Shown in pieces: positions 1-11,031 of a stretch of DNA of 64,000 bases. The notes beneath the pieces were generated by a model. It saw only the letters and a list, made by a program, of their open reading frames with translations. It ran no database searches and was not told where the DNA came from. Origin of the DNA: Nymphaea colorata (taxonomy: Eukaryota; Streptophyta; Magnoliopsida; Nymphaeales; Nymphaeaceae); assembly GCF_008831285.2 (NCBI RefSeq), contig NC_045138.2:39795115-39859114 (forward strand), written 5' to 3'. Made by a program: the position numbers and the translations under genes. Position 1 is the first letter of the stretch, and every line of letters begins with the position of its first letter.

Positions 1-2098
1 TAGTATTAATTGCTTTTAGAGCATGGTTTCAACTTTCTTTGCATTTTAAGTAGAACACATGCTTCATAAACTAAGTCATTTGCATTTATTTGAGTGCACA
101 TACCTGGACATTTGTTTTGGTCTGGCAAAACTTGTTCATATGAAACATGATATGATGATATTATTGATAAATAATAACTTAAAGTCTTAAACCTTTTGGT
201 TGAAGTCAGTTGTCAAGAGCATGTTATGAAACATGTTCTTGTACTTTCCAGTATAGCATGCACTGAAACACATTAAAAACCTATAAATAGCACAGTGCAC
301 CTTATCAGGCTAGGGATGCCTCATAGGTGAGACACGCTATATTTCATCTGTTGCATTGTTTCTAAGTCTTTTGTAAACTTTATTTTTCTGTTTATTTGTG
401 TCTTATTCAGTTAGTACTGTAGACTTTTTTATAATGCTATTTCCTATATAGTTTTTTTTTCTGTATATTAGTTTTGGATTGCTCCTTCTATACATTGTTT
501 ATGATTTTTCCCATGTAAATTAACAATGAAAATAATATGGTACTGACAAGAAAATAACTGCAAACAATGTATAGGTATTGCTATATGGATTATGAACACT
601 TTTTTATTGCCTTCAATTGCTGAGTAGTACGTAGTTGTGCTTTCAGGGGTGTGCATCTAAGTCACAGTGGTGAGACAACTATGGTGGCGCACCTGCACCC
701 GCATCGGTGCAGGTGCTGGTGCGGCCTGACACGGCATCAAATGAGTTTTGGCCGTTCTGAAAAATGTTTTGGCTGAGTTTTTATTGATATATCGATTCAA
801 AGTAACTGTGCATCTAAGTCACAGTGGTGAGACAACTATGGTGGCGCACCTGCACCCGCATCGGTGCAGGTGCTGGTGCGGCCTGACACGGCATCAAATG
901 AGTTTTGGCCATTCTGAAAAATGTTTTGGCTGAGTTTTTATTGATATATCGATTCAAAGTAACCTTGATAAAAAAAAAAAAATTAACAATATAGACAAAC
1001 AAAAGTACTTATATGACAAATAACATATATATCTATATAAGATATGTGTATACATACACACACACACACACATATATTTATTTATTTATATGCTATCGCT
1101 GCACCCGTACTCAATTTTTTTTGGAACTTCCGCATCCCGCACCGGCACCCACACCCATGTGACATAGTGTGCATGCTTTCATGTGCTTATGTCCAATTCT
1201 CTGACTTCTGTTTATGTAGGTGCACAGTGCATGTGTCTCAATATTGCCATTACCCAGATCTGCACTCCAGCTTCATTCAGCAAATATAGACCATGGTTAT
1301 GCTCCTTTGGTGATTGTATGAAGTTGTGATTCAAGTGTGCATCACTAAATCTCCACAAATTAGGCTGGCCATTTCCTTGGCCTATCGCAGCATAGGTCAG
1401 CCAACCAAGGGACTGGTTGGTATATTTGTCATATTTTGCTGTTTAAACATCAAGGTCGAGCCCTCAGCTTTCCCAAGAATAAAGCCGTACTGCCCCTTTT
1501 ACATTGTGAAATGTTGTTGATAACTTAATCATCAAATTTGAAGATACTGGAAGTATAATGTTGCAATGTGCATTTGTCCTAAGCCATTGCAAATATTAAA
1601 ATGTTGTATTTTTTTTATGTTGACTAAAATAAGCCACATATTGTTTTATTTTATCATGATATTAATGATGTTATCTAGTTCTGTGTGGTTCGCAACAGCA
1701 TCGGTGACTCTGAGATGGTTCTCCATCTAATGAGTGTTCCTCGTGAAGAATGCACTTCCTTCCTTCTCTAGAAACTAAACTGTGATTCGTTAAGATAGGC
1801 AAACCTGTGAGGGTAGAACTTTTCTTGATCTCCATTATGCCAAGAGATTTCTTCACCAAGAGATTTCTTCAGTCTAAGCCAAATACAATAAAAAAGTGCC
1901 AATTGATTGCAGTCTACGTAAGGTGTCTGGATAATTTACTAGAATAGCATCATGTAGTCACATATGCTCTTTAAAATTTAAATGATTATTTCTTGATTTT
2001 TACATGATTGTTTACATATACTCAGCATTTGTTAGCATGTATTGTGATGGTAGCTCATGCTGTCATGCTCATTGGATGGAACACTTTTATTGTTCTAG
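1..2098 (+). other. Intron of the NECAP-like gene (left end off the window)
   Basis: No coding exon was found here. The stretch holds a 157-bp tandem duplication (651-963), a short CA repeat near 1059-1072, and GC-rich CACCC-type repeat fragments near 1100-1160. It ends at the TTCTAG acceptor before the exon starting at 2099. A small direct duplication (CCAAGAGATTTCTTCA, twice) lies near 1839-1871. Confidence 0.6.
651..963. repeat. Tandem duplication, two copies of 157 bp
   Basis: Copy one starts at 651 and copy two at 808. I see one substitution between them in the body (GCCGTTCTG against GCCATTCTG), so the duplication is recent. Each copy holds a perfect 10-bp inverted repeat, CACCTGCACC and GGTGCAGGTG, separated by six bases, which could form a hairpin. 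Similar CACCC/GGTGTGGGT sequences occur at 1100-1160 and in the 36.4-37.1 kb region, so the duplicated unit probably derives from a dispersed repeat. Confidence 0.9.
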
Positions 2099-4446
2099 GG
2101 CTGATGAGTGGAATGTAAACAAATGGGCATGGGAGGGGATATTGAAAGTTGTCAGCAAAGGAGAAGAATGCATAATAAGACTTGAAGACAAATCCACAGG
2201 TGCAATAACAATGCATTGACTAAGAAAATATTTAAGAAAGTAAATATGTGCTTTATTTCCAAGCTTTCCCTCATCTGGTTGCATCTGTTTGTCTTGCACT
2301 CTTTTTAATACATACAATTCTCTGATACAGGAGAGCTTTATGCGCAAGCTTTCTTAAGAAACGGGGAGCCACATCCAGTGGAGCCTGTAATAGACAGCAG
2401 CAGGTCAGGTTCACTTGGGACCCCTAGATTTTTCTCGATAATGTTTTCTTTTGGTAGTCAAACTAAAAACACTTTTTGTTGCAAAATGAATTAGTAGATC
2501 ACCTTCTTCTCAGATGTAGTTGTTTAAATTGCAGGGTGAACTGCTTTTTTTTTTTTTAATTCAAATTTGAGAGCTCACATTTCTGTTCTTTATATGGTTC
2601 ATACCTTTGTTCTTGTCGTTTTCATGGACCAGCGTTTTGGACATAGTTATTAAACTCTTAAGATTTGTTTTTTATTTTAAGGTTGTTTTGTGATACAGTT
2701 ATGCACTCTTACCTTTTATTCCCCTCTTCTCCTCTTAATGGTGGACAAAGATTGGGCTTGCTTGGTAGTTAAATATAATGCACAAGCCCGTCCATCACTT
2801 TCCAAAAGGCATCATTCTGTAGTCATTGATGCTTACTGCCACTTTCTAAACTAATGAGAGAAGTAGCTTGCGTCATTATTTGATTAGAATAGGGGTATTA
2901 CGGGTTTCAAGTGTCTGCATAAGGATTGATGCCAACACATTTTGTACTAAGGTAGTGCTGATTCTGTTCATCTTTTTGGCAGACTGCACATACACCACCT
3001 TTGTAGTGAATCTATTCTGATTTTTTTTATCATTTAATGATATTGCATTCATCTAATCCATTTGTCTTTTCGTGTGCAGATACTTTGTTTTACGGGTCGA
3101 AGAGGAATTTGGTATCATCTCAATCCTTCTTTAAGAGTTATTCTAATGATGTCTTAAAATCTGTGTTGTTTTGCTCTTTGATATCTTTTACATGTTGGAA
3201 TTTGGAGTTCTAACAAGGCCTTCTCTGAAATTTGACGGATCTAACCTTACTTTTTGTTTCATTGTAAAACTATTGCTAGCAGTAGTCTGTTTTATTCTCT
3301 TATTGTTTCTCTGATTCTTATTTGCTTTTGCAATGGCCTAGATGATATCAACATTGCCAAGCTCTAGAAACTTTTTTCCTTCATTTCACATTAAATAAAG
3401 TGTACTCTCCATGGAGGATGGGTTAAAGTCAATTAAGGTAGTCTTTTATCTAATAGTTCCTGAAATGAAGCTACTTCAGAGTAAATAGATAAACAAACAA
3501 AAAGATATTAGAATACAAGTCATTTCCACTTTAAAGATGCATGGTTAAATCTCTTCCCCCACCCCCCGCCCCCCCACCCCTTTCTTTCCCCCGACTACTC
3601 CTGTGCAATTGTGTTAAGAAAAGCATACAAATAACCTCTAATAATGTCCATGTTAACTTTGTTTCATGTTTGTTTACAGTTTCTGTCTATTTGAAAGGTC
3701 CTTCTTTTTCTTTCATGCAGATGGCCGCATAAGACATGCATTCATTGGAATTGGTTTCCGAGAAAGACCTCAAGCTTATGACTTTCAAGCTGCGCTTCAT
3801 GACCACATGAAGTATCCTTCAAGCATTTGCTTTTCTCATATTTTAGTTCCAATTTTTAATGGACCATCAAATAGCTGCTGAAGCTATGAAAAATAGCCAA
3901 AGGTAATACGGTAATAGTATTTATGGATGCCTCTCCTTGATAACGAGAAAGATATTTGAACAAAAAGCAAGCTGCTGAGGAGATGGAACAGAATTATTCT
4001 TCAAAGCCATCCACCGATTACAGTCTGAAAGAAGGCGAGAAGATTGTTCTCCACATAAAGAATGTTAGAACCTAAACTTTTCATAGACCCTATTGTTGGA
4101 CATGTTTACCACTCTCTTGATGCTGATACAGGTTGTCTTGCAGCAGACAGGATCTTCTGGTGCCAAACCTATCGATCAAAACCACAATCGCCCTTCATCG
4201 GATGACAAGCCAACGGTTAGTCTTAAGCCACCTCCACCTCCACCACCGGCGGTGAAGAGTCTACCCTCCAGTCCTTTTCAGAAATCACCACCCTATCGGT
4301 GTGGTTTGAGGACCCAGGGGAGCCTTGATGATTCGTTCCCACATTTTACAGAAGAACTAGAGATTAATGAAGCCTCTAATTCTGCAAAGGAGTCTGCCAC
4401 ACAAAATGTGGAGGATGATTTTGGTGACTTTCAGGCTGCACAATGA
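2099..4446 (+). CDS. NECAP-like adaptin ear-binding coat-associated protein, 3' part (first exon off the window)
   Basis: NECAP proteins have a PH-like fold and bind adaptor complexes and their partners during clathrin-coated vesicle formation. Exons 2099-2199, 2331-2403, 3080-3111, 3721-3811, 3952-4063 and about 4144-4446 join with matching phases. They encode the plant NECAP core, including ADEWNVNKWAWEG, a stretch ending in DSSRYFVLRVEEEF, HAFIGIGFRERPQAYDF and YSLKEGEKIVLHIKN. The tail has a run of seven prolines and ends DDFGDFQAAQ, an acidic-phenylalanine motif of the kind that binds adaptin ears. The first in-window exon begins with the last base of an Arg codon. The N-terminal 35 or so residues expected for the family are not found in 1-2098, so that exon must lie to the left. 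The last acceptor is ambiguous: 4133, 4144 and 4147 are all in frame. It resembles the Arabidopsis At3g58600 type, from memory. Confidence 0.9.
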
Positions 4447-6262
4447 TCCCAACGCTTGCATAAGTTCTACAGTTGAGAATCATTTCTCAGGCCCGTTCTT
4501 TCCTTCTGAGTCACTGCAATCTGGTGATGAGCGACAAGAGTGTTAAGCATTGGGGCTAACCTTTGGAGATGAGCCTCTGGTTTGGTCTTGCGCTGCCATT
4601 TCTCTATGGCACATCGGACTCTGAACTCGCAGTGTATGAAATTTGTTTGGTGTCTTGAGATAATAGCTCTGTATTATTCTTTAAACCGAGTGTTCTGGGT
4701 TTAGTCTGTCATCAATTTAACCACATTTTGAATGTTCTTTTTACATGCATAAAGGACCTTCTTCTTGAAGGGTTCTACTTGTTTGGATCTGGCCACCCCT
4801 GACCATAATTACTGGACATTCTGCAATTTAGTCATCTTAATTCTCTCTAATCTTCTAATGACCTTGACTTTAGTTGCAATGATTAGCCATCATTGGAGAA
4901 GTAGATTGACTACACCATGATATTCTTTTTGAAGATTAGCAAACATGTGGTTTCCAAACGCCTATTAGATAATGCCAAGAAATGCGCTCTAGATGCTAAG
5001 CTCCCTTTGCCTTTTTCTTCTTCGACCTTCATCTTTTAACAACCTAATCCTAAGCATCCAAGGCAGGTGAATGTATCTCTTGCCACCCTCTCGGAAACTA
5101 TTTATGCAAAGGGTGGAGTATGGTCAATAGATAATAGGCCTCTTCTTGATGTTGGGGGTGTCAATGACTTAGAATTGAGAAAATCTAAGGATATAAAGGA
5201 TTGGATTCGGTGGGGATCAATATATTTGTAGAAAAATAAAACTTTGAAGGCTCTATTCTAACCGTTAAGTTTCTCTTCTGATGATGGGCAAGGTAGCATC
5301 GAAAGCTCCAGAGAATCGTGAATGCCGATTTGGGTGGTGGACGTGAAAGAGAAAATTACGCCAATTTTGATCAATATTTTGTAATCTAATCCTTTGGAAG
5401 TTCCCAAAAGTTCTCGAGACCCTGTTTCCTGCACGGCTGCATCGGCAATTATCGGTCCATGTAGGCTTCGTCATTGACCAGCCATTGGACTAAAAAGCGG
5501 CCGGAAAAATGAAAGTTGCACGCGTGTTGCCTTTTTATCGTTTTATGAAACTTCTGGCTGACGAAGAAAATGTGAAAGCTGAGAATACATGTTAAAACGA
5601 GTGTGTGGGCTTTTTATTTTTCCCTTTTCTTTTTAACATTTTCTTTCTCTATCTGATTTGATATTTTGGAAAGCACCTGATAACCTGACTTCTGGAACAT
5701 AAGGGACCCTGAGAATACGGTGAAAAAATAGCGACATTAGAAAAAGATCGCCGATATTTGTTACTGTATTGGCTTTAATGTTCTTTGGTTCATCATTTAT
5801 TTTTCTTTCAGCAAATACAAACAAAATTAATTGTAGTCGGCATACGCAGTGAGAAAGAAAAGCGCTCAAAAGAGCAGCATTTTATGAATATCTGACAAAT
5901 CTCAGTCTCCTCCCGTCATTTTTACGTCCCTTGTTCTGTCGTACTGGTTTTTTTTTCTTTTCTTTTTCGCCGCTCACGTTCTTCGTTCCCACGGTCCCAC
6001 CAGTCTCGTCCATAGATAATAAAAAAACCAGAGAAAATAGAAAAATACTCCGAAAACGGTTTTCGGAAAACCCGATAATATAAGTTCCCCTTGTTTTCGC
6101 TGTTCATTTGTTTCTTTGAACAATAACGAGCTCCTGCCCTCAATCCCTTTTCGTCCTTCTGCCTTGAATAGGTTTTACTCTCTCTATTTCTCTGAGGAAA
6201 TGAAGTTTGGATGGTGAGGCTCGTCAATGAAATTGGTCGCGGGAACCCAACTATTTTTTAGG
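4447..6262. other. Intergenic region between the NECAP-like and NUMOD3 genes
   Basis: This holds the 3' UTR of the NECAP-like gene and the promoter and 5' leader of the next gene. Several open frames of 60-100 codons on the minus strand (near 5265-5474, 5633-5869 and 5922-6227) resemble no family and are low in complexity. I see no RNA gene here. Confidence 0.5.
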
Positions 6263-9200
6263 ATGCCGTGCTTTCATTTGTAAGTTGCCTGCATTAGCTC
6301 TTCTTGGTTCTATTCTACCATCTGGGTCTGTTCATAAAACTTATCCTCACCTGTATCTCGGTCTGCTTATTTGATGAAGTGGGCTCTCGGATAGCTTTTC
6401 CCTTTTGCCTTCTTCGGCATTTTCTGCGTATTGTGAGGAATATCTGTTAAAGGGATTGTTTTCATGCCTTGGTTGCGGCAAGATGGATGTTTGGGATTGT
6501 AGGTGACATTTAGAGTTCGTGCTTATTGTTGGGGTGGATAATGGCGGTGAAATTCTTGACACTTGTTTTATCCTTTTTAAGCTACAGAAGGCGTGTTATA
6601 GTATTTAATTGAAGACATTGTGAATGTTATAGTATTTCATTCTGTTGTGATTGGAGTTGGAAAACTGCTGGAGTTGCATCTTGGGCTTTTCTTTTCATGA
6701 ATGAGTAGCTTTCCCCTGTACTTCATTGCATTGCAGATGAGTTTTTCCTTTTCTGCCGGCGATGGGAGTAGTTGCTGATGTTCTTTTTTTTTTTTTCCCT
6801 CGACTGTCAGTGCCGTGATGTTTCAATGAGCTATTTTTCTCCTTCAGTAGGATCTTGGCTTTCCCCTAAGTTCTATCGTTTTTTTTTTTTCCTTTTCGCA
6901 ATACCAAGCAAAACTTGCGAAGACAATACTGGTTTTCCTGTAATAAGCTTTGAACGTTGTGATTTGCCTGCACAAAACCAAGAGAGATAGGACCGAATTG
7001 CAGACAGTATATTGTGGCCTATTAAGCATGAAATGTGTTATTTCTTACTCGACAGGTTTCATGTTTTTTGCTGACATTGTGCACCCCGCTTCTGTTTTCC
7101 GCTTAGTTGGTTTAACAGGATACCCGTCACAAGTCGGCCACCTGATCTTGCTGTAGATTCACATTTTGGTCCAAACTGGAGTTACAAGATGGATACGGCT
7201 CATTTCCACCCTACTAAGACACTGATAAACTATATCACAATGCAGAGGAGAAATTTCTATTACGCGTTTGGTTCTTGTTCACTTAGTAGAGTGAAAGGCT
7301 CTGCAGCACTTCAGCTTAGCATCGGTGAGGATGATTCACGTCTTGGTGGAAATCATCTGCATGGAAGGAAAACAGAACCAACAGGAATCAGTTCTATGAC
7401 TTCCACATTATTTGAAAATAATGTGGAAGATTTAGTAGATGATGTGCAACAGGTAATTGATCAACAAAAAGAGCGATCCTCAAAAAGAAAGCGAATGAAA
7501 GAGTTTAATGAAATGGAAAGACGGAGGAAAATATCAGAAGCTAACAAGGGAAAGGTACCGTGGAACAAAGGCAAGCGGCATTCAATTGGTAATGACTGGA
7601 TACCTTTTCATGCTTCTTTCTCAAAGAACAATCTTTGTTCGTTTCATTTAGAAGTTACAATGAGTACCCTTTTACCACATGTAGAAACACGTGAACTTAT
7701 CAAGAGGAGAACTTTGGAGGCCTTGAGAGATCCCAAGGTGATTTTCATGTAAGAAGTGGAAGTTACATGCTTTGTGTGTGTAACCCTGTATTCAAAAGCG
7801 CTTCAGCCTTCATTTCAACTAAAAGTTCCTTCTTGTTTCCTAGGTGAGGAAAAAGATGGTGGAGTGCCCTCGTTCTCATAGGTATGATTTACTAACAGGA
7901 AAACTGCCTTTATACTGATAACATGGTCATATGTACCCCTTTGAAAATGGGATGGAATTTTTCTCAGGATTCCTGAAATTGATTCTTCCAACAACTTGCA
8001 GATGGCCCCCTTTCCACCAAAGAGGTGTTATCATGTATGTGTAATAATGCATCTCTTTAAAATTATCTAGCAAGATTATCAGACCACGGTTGTGGCTGTT
8101 TAAGTACAAAATCAATATAGCTTCTCATATTTTCACCATTATCTTCGTTATAGTTCCTAGAATATCCCAATGTTGTGGACTATACTGCATGAAGCTTGCA
8201 CCATGCAGTTTAAAGTCCTGGAGAGCGTGGCCTTGCAAAAAATGGTATGCCTCTCATACAGATATTCAACTTGATACCTCCATTAATGAGATTACCAATG
8301 TTGGACTCTGAGCTATCAAAGGGTCCGCTGTGGTTCAGTCTCAATGACTGGCAAGAAATGGAGGCTGATAGAAAATCCTAGAAGAAGGTAATTCTCTGAT
8401 GCCTCCTACTCTTCCCTGTAGTATCTATATGTGTATCTATACTTTCACATAGGAAAAAAGTGTAATCTAGCAGATGATTTTGCGTTGGCAAACTTCTCAT
8501 TAGGTTCTGTACGGTGAGATCACAAAAGAAAATTGCGCATTTGTTATCAATGTGTAACAGTCTCCGTGCATCTCGTGGGAGTTGGTGACATGAATTACTC
8601 CACCGATTATTATCTATAACATTGTGCTACGCTGTTCATATCCACCACTAGCCAAAGACTATATAAAGAAGGTGAGATGAAAATGACACCAAAAAGCAGC
8701 GTTATTAGTTTCATCATTAACAGCCATATTTTCGAAAAGAGAAATGATAAGGTTACTGTTTTACAATAATAGCCTGCCTACGAAAAAGTTTGATGGGCTA
8801 AGTTCCAATCAGGTAGGGATGAATCCAAATAGAGCCTGGCTGGTTTTGCTTGCCAGTCAGATCTCATTCAAGTATTATAGCATGGAAGGATAGTCACTAG
8901 TGTATTTCACTGACATGCAATTGAGGGGAACAAGTGTTGTTTAAAGACGACACTGAGAAATGCCTAAATGTATGCTCAGATGATGTGATTATGAAAATTG
9001 AAAAGTTCCAAGCATGTCTGCAACAGTCTGGACAATTGTTTACTGATTTTGGAAATCTTTTTCAGCAAACACGGATTCAAGCTTGTGAGTTTGGCTGCTA
9101 CTGTACTCCACTTGTTAGTAATATCTTCCTCTGTGCAATTGGGATGGTGCTTGCTCAAAAGGCACACCCCCAGTCAGATAACTGAAGTCTATTTTGGAGC

Positions 9201-10026
9201 CTGAATCAATTGAAAAGGCATCCTTTCCATTAACTGTATTAATTTAACATTCTTGCAGTGAGCAAAGTAAGGCAAGGATAGGTTTTGCACTGAAAAGAGC
9301 TTGGAAAAGAAGGTTAAAGCGAATGTCTATGCAACAGCAGTGTTGCTTAGAATGGCAAGGAATCATTGCTGAAGCAGCAAGAATTGGTGGAATTGAACAA
9401 CAGGAACTAGAATGGGATAGCTATGACAAACAACAACTGGAGATTCGCCAAGCAGAACTTCAAGAGAAAGCAGAGCAAGAGAAGGCGAAAGAAATTGCAA
9501 GGCAAAAGAGAGCAAAGGATAAGGCAGAGAAAAAGGTATTGTTAGCCCAAGAGCGAAAATTGAAAAAGGCAGAGAAAGCAAAAGCAAGAGCTGAACAGAA
9601 GAGGGCACAAAAGGAAAAAGAAAGAAGGGGGTCCCTTTTCTCTAGAGAGCTGGTAGTCATGGCCAAGTTACCAAAGGTAACAGCTGTTATGCAGAGCCGA
9701 CTAAGATCAGTATGAGGTTTTGCAGATAAAACTTATATAGAGATAATTGATCCATATTTTGGTTCTGCCAATAGTGAATTACCTGTTGTCACAAGTGCTT
9801 TTTCTTGTCTCAGGTTAAGAAATCTTCAATGGCAACAGCAGGCAGTGAGGATGTTACAAGTCGCTCGCAGCCTGCTGCTGAGAAATGGGATCTGGAATTT
9901 GTAAAGAAGGAGAACATGCGAAGGGGAGTTTCACTTGCTGACCAGATACGAGCTGCGAAAATTCAAAGGGCACAGTCAGCTGGAAGATTAACATCTAAAG
10001 GGTCTGACGAGGAGACTGAAACCTGA
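6263..10026 (+). CDS. NUMOD3-motif protein with basic coiled coil, function unknown
   Basis: Proposed exons are 6263-6279, 7119-7588, 7685-7737, 7844-7881, 9259-9709 and 9814-10026, giving 413 aa. The core carries the NUMOD3-like motif ISEANKGKVPWNKGK (about residues 144-158). It is followed by ETRELIKRRTLEALRDPK, VRKKMVECPRSHR and SEQSKARIGFALKRAWKRRL. Then comes a long Lys/Glu/Ala-rich coiled coil and a tail with GVSLADQIRAAKIQRAQSAG. NUMOD3 is a DNA-contacting module first seen in homing endonucleases. Plants keep a family of such proteins without a nuclease domain (At1g53800 in Arabidopsis, from memory), and no catalytic motif is visible here. The tiny first exon (ATG plus 14 nt, donor GTAAGT) is an inference because it keeps the frame open into 7119. 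The conservative alternative start is ATG 7189 (384 aa). The N-terminus could be an organelle transit peptide, which I cannot confirm. Confidence 0.72.
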
Positions 10027-10127
10027 GATGGTCACGGAAATTCTTCTTCTGCCATGAAGCTTTCTTTTGAGAATACTAGGTGCCTACCTCCCCCTTGGTC
10101 TCTGATTCAACTTTCAGCCTTCCTTCG

Positions 10128-10131
<4 letters not shown>

Positions 10132-10168
<37 letters not shown>
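10132..10168. repeat. CT dinucleotide microsatellite
   Basis: An uninterrupted run of TC/CT units of about 37 bp lies about 105 bp past the stop codon of the NUMOD3 gene, probably within its 3' UTR. Confidence 0.95.
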
Positions 10169-10172
<4 letters not shown>

Positions 10173-10516
10173 GGTCATTGAAATTTTCAGGTTTATTCCC
10201 CAACATGCAAAAATTTGACCAAGAGGGGCGGATGAAAGCTGCCTCCATCTCCAGCTGACCCAGCAGGCTGCCTCGACTTAACCAGTGTTCATGGGTGTAT
10301 AGGATTCCATGGCAATTTTAAGGCACGGCCATGTATGTTACTCATCGATGAGAGCAAGCAACATACTTCGCCCATCCTGGTGCCGACGACCTCTAATCTT
10401 TGATTCAGCTGTGTCTGTTGTGCCTGTACAAATGACATTGATGTGGGCAAAGCTTATACATGTTGATGAATCTGTTTCCATCTAACTGTGCTGAATTACG
10501 AGATCGGTTTCTGTTA

Positions 10517-10645
10517 ACGGGCGTGGGGCTGGCAGGGGCCACAGCCTCCCCTGAGATTTTTTTCAAGAAATTTGATTTGCCTCTTGTAAAAATTTTGAAA
10601 AACATAATTACCCCCACAAGAAAAAGTCTAGGCTCAGCCCCTCCG
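10517..10645. mobile_element. Degenerate hAT-like miniature element
   Basis: The segment starts with CGGGCGTGGGGCTGGCAG and ends with CTAGGCTCAGCCCCTCCG, which are imperfect inverted ends. Inside it has GGGGCCACAGCCTCCCCTGA followed by AT-rich AAATTTT-type sequence. The same layout recurs at 52.1, 54.6 and 58.5 kb in this window. Confidence 0.5.
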
Positions 10646-11031
10646 TTGCCCTACGAAATATGTACCATCAGCAGTGCGTCTTGACTCGTCGAAACATTTT
10701 CTTTTCTCCATGAATAATTGCTCTCCATGAATAATTGCACTCAAGATACACAACCCAACTCAAAAGCACTTAAATCCCTAGTTCTGGACGGAGATATGCA
10801 ATTATACTCCACGTTGGCCTTGCGACATTCGTTCAACTTAACGAGACTTCATAAAAGTTAAACGGTAAGCTACATAGTATTCTCAATTGGCGCGATTCGG
10901 AAATTGTTCATCAGCAACGGCAGCGTTGGATGAACCATTCTGAGAGTGAGAGAGCGAGAGAACCATTTGCTGCAATGAATTTATGCACTTAGTGGTCGAC
11001 ATGTAAAAGTAATGGCACATGATAAATTACA

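Larger units (their letters stand above)
10027..11031. other. Convergent intergenic region between the NUMOD3 and ATG7 genes
   Basis: This is the 3' flank of both neighbouring genes, which point toward each other. It contains a CT microsatellite (10132-10168) and a degenerate short element (about 10517-10645). I see no gene. Confidence 0.6.

Noticed and set aside
9363-9666. Leu/Phe/Ser-rich frames antisense to the NUMOD3 gene
   Set aside because: Mirror images of a Lys/Glu-rich coiled-coil exon on the other strand.
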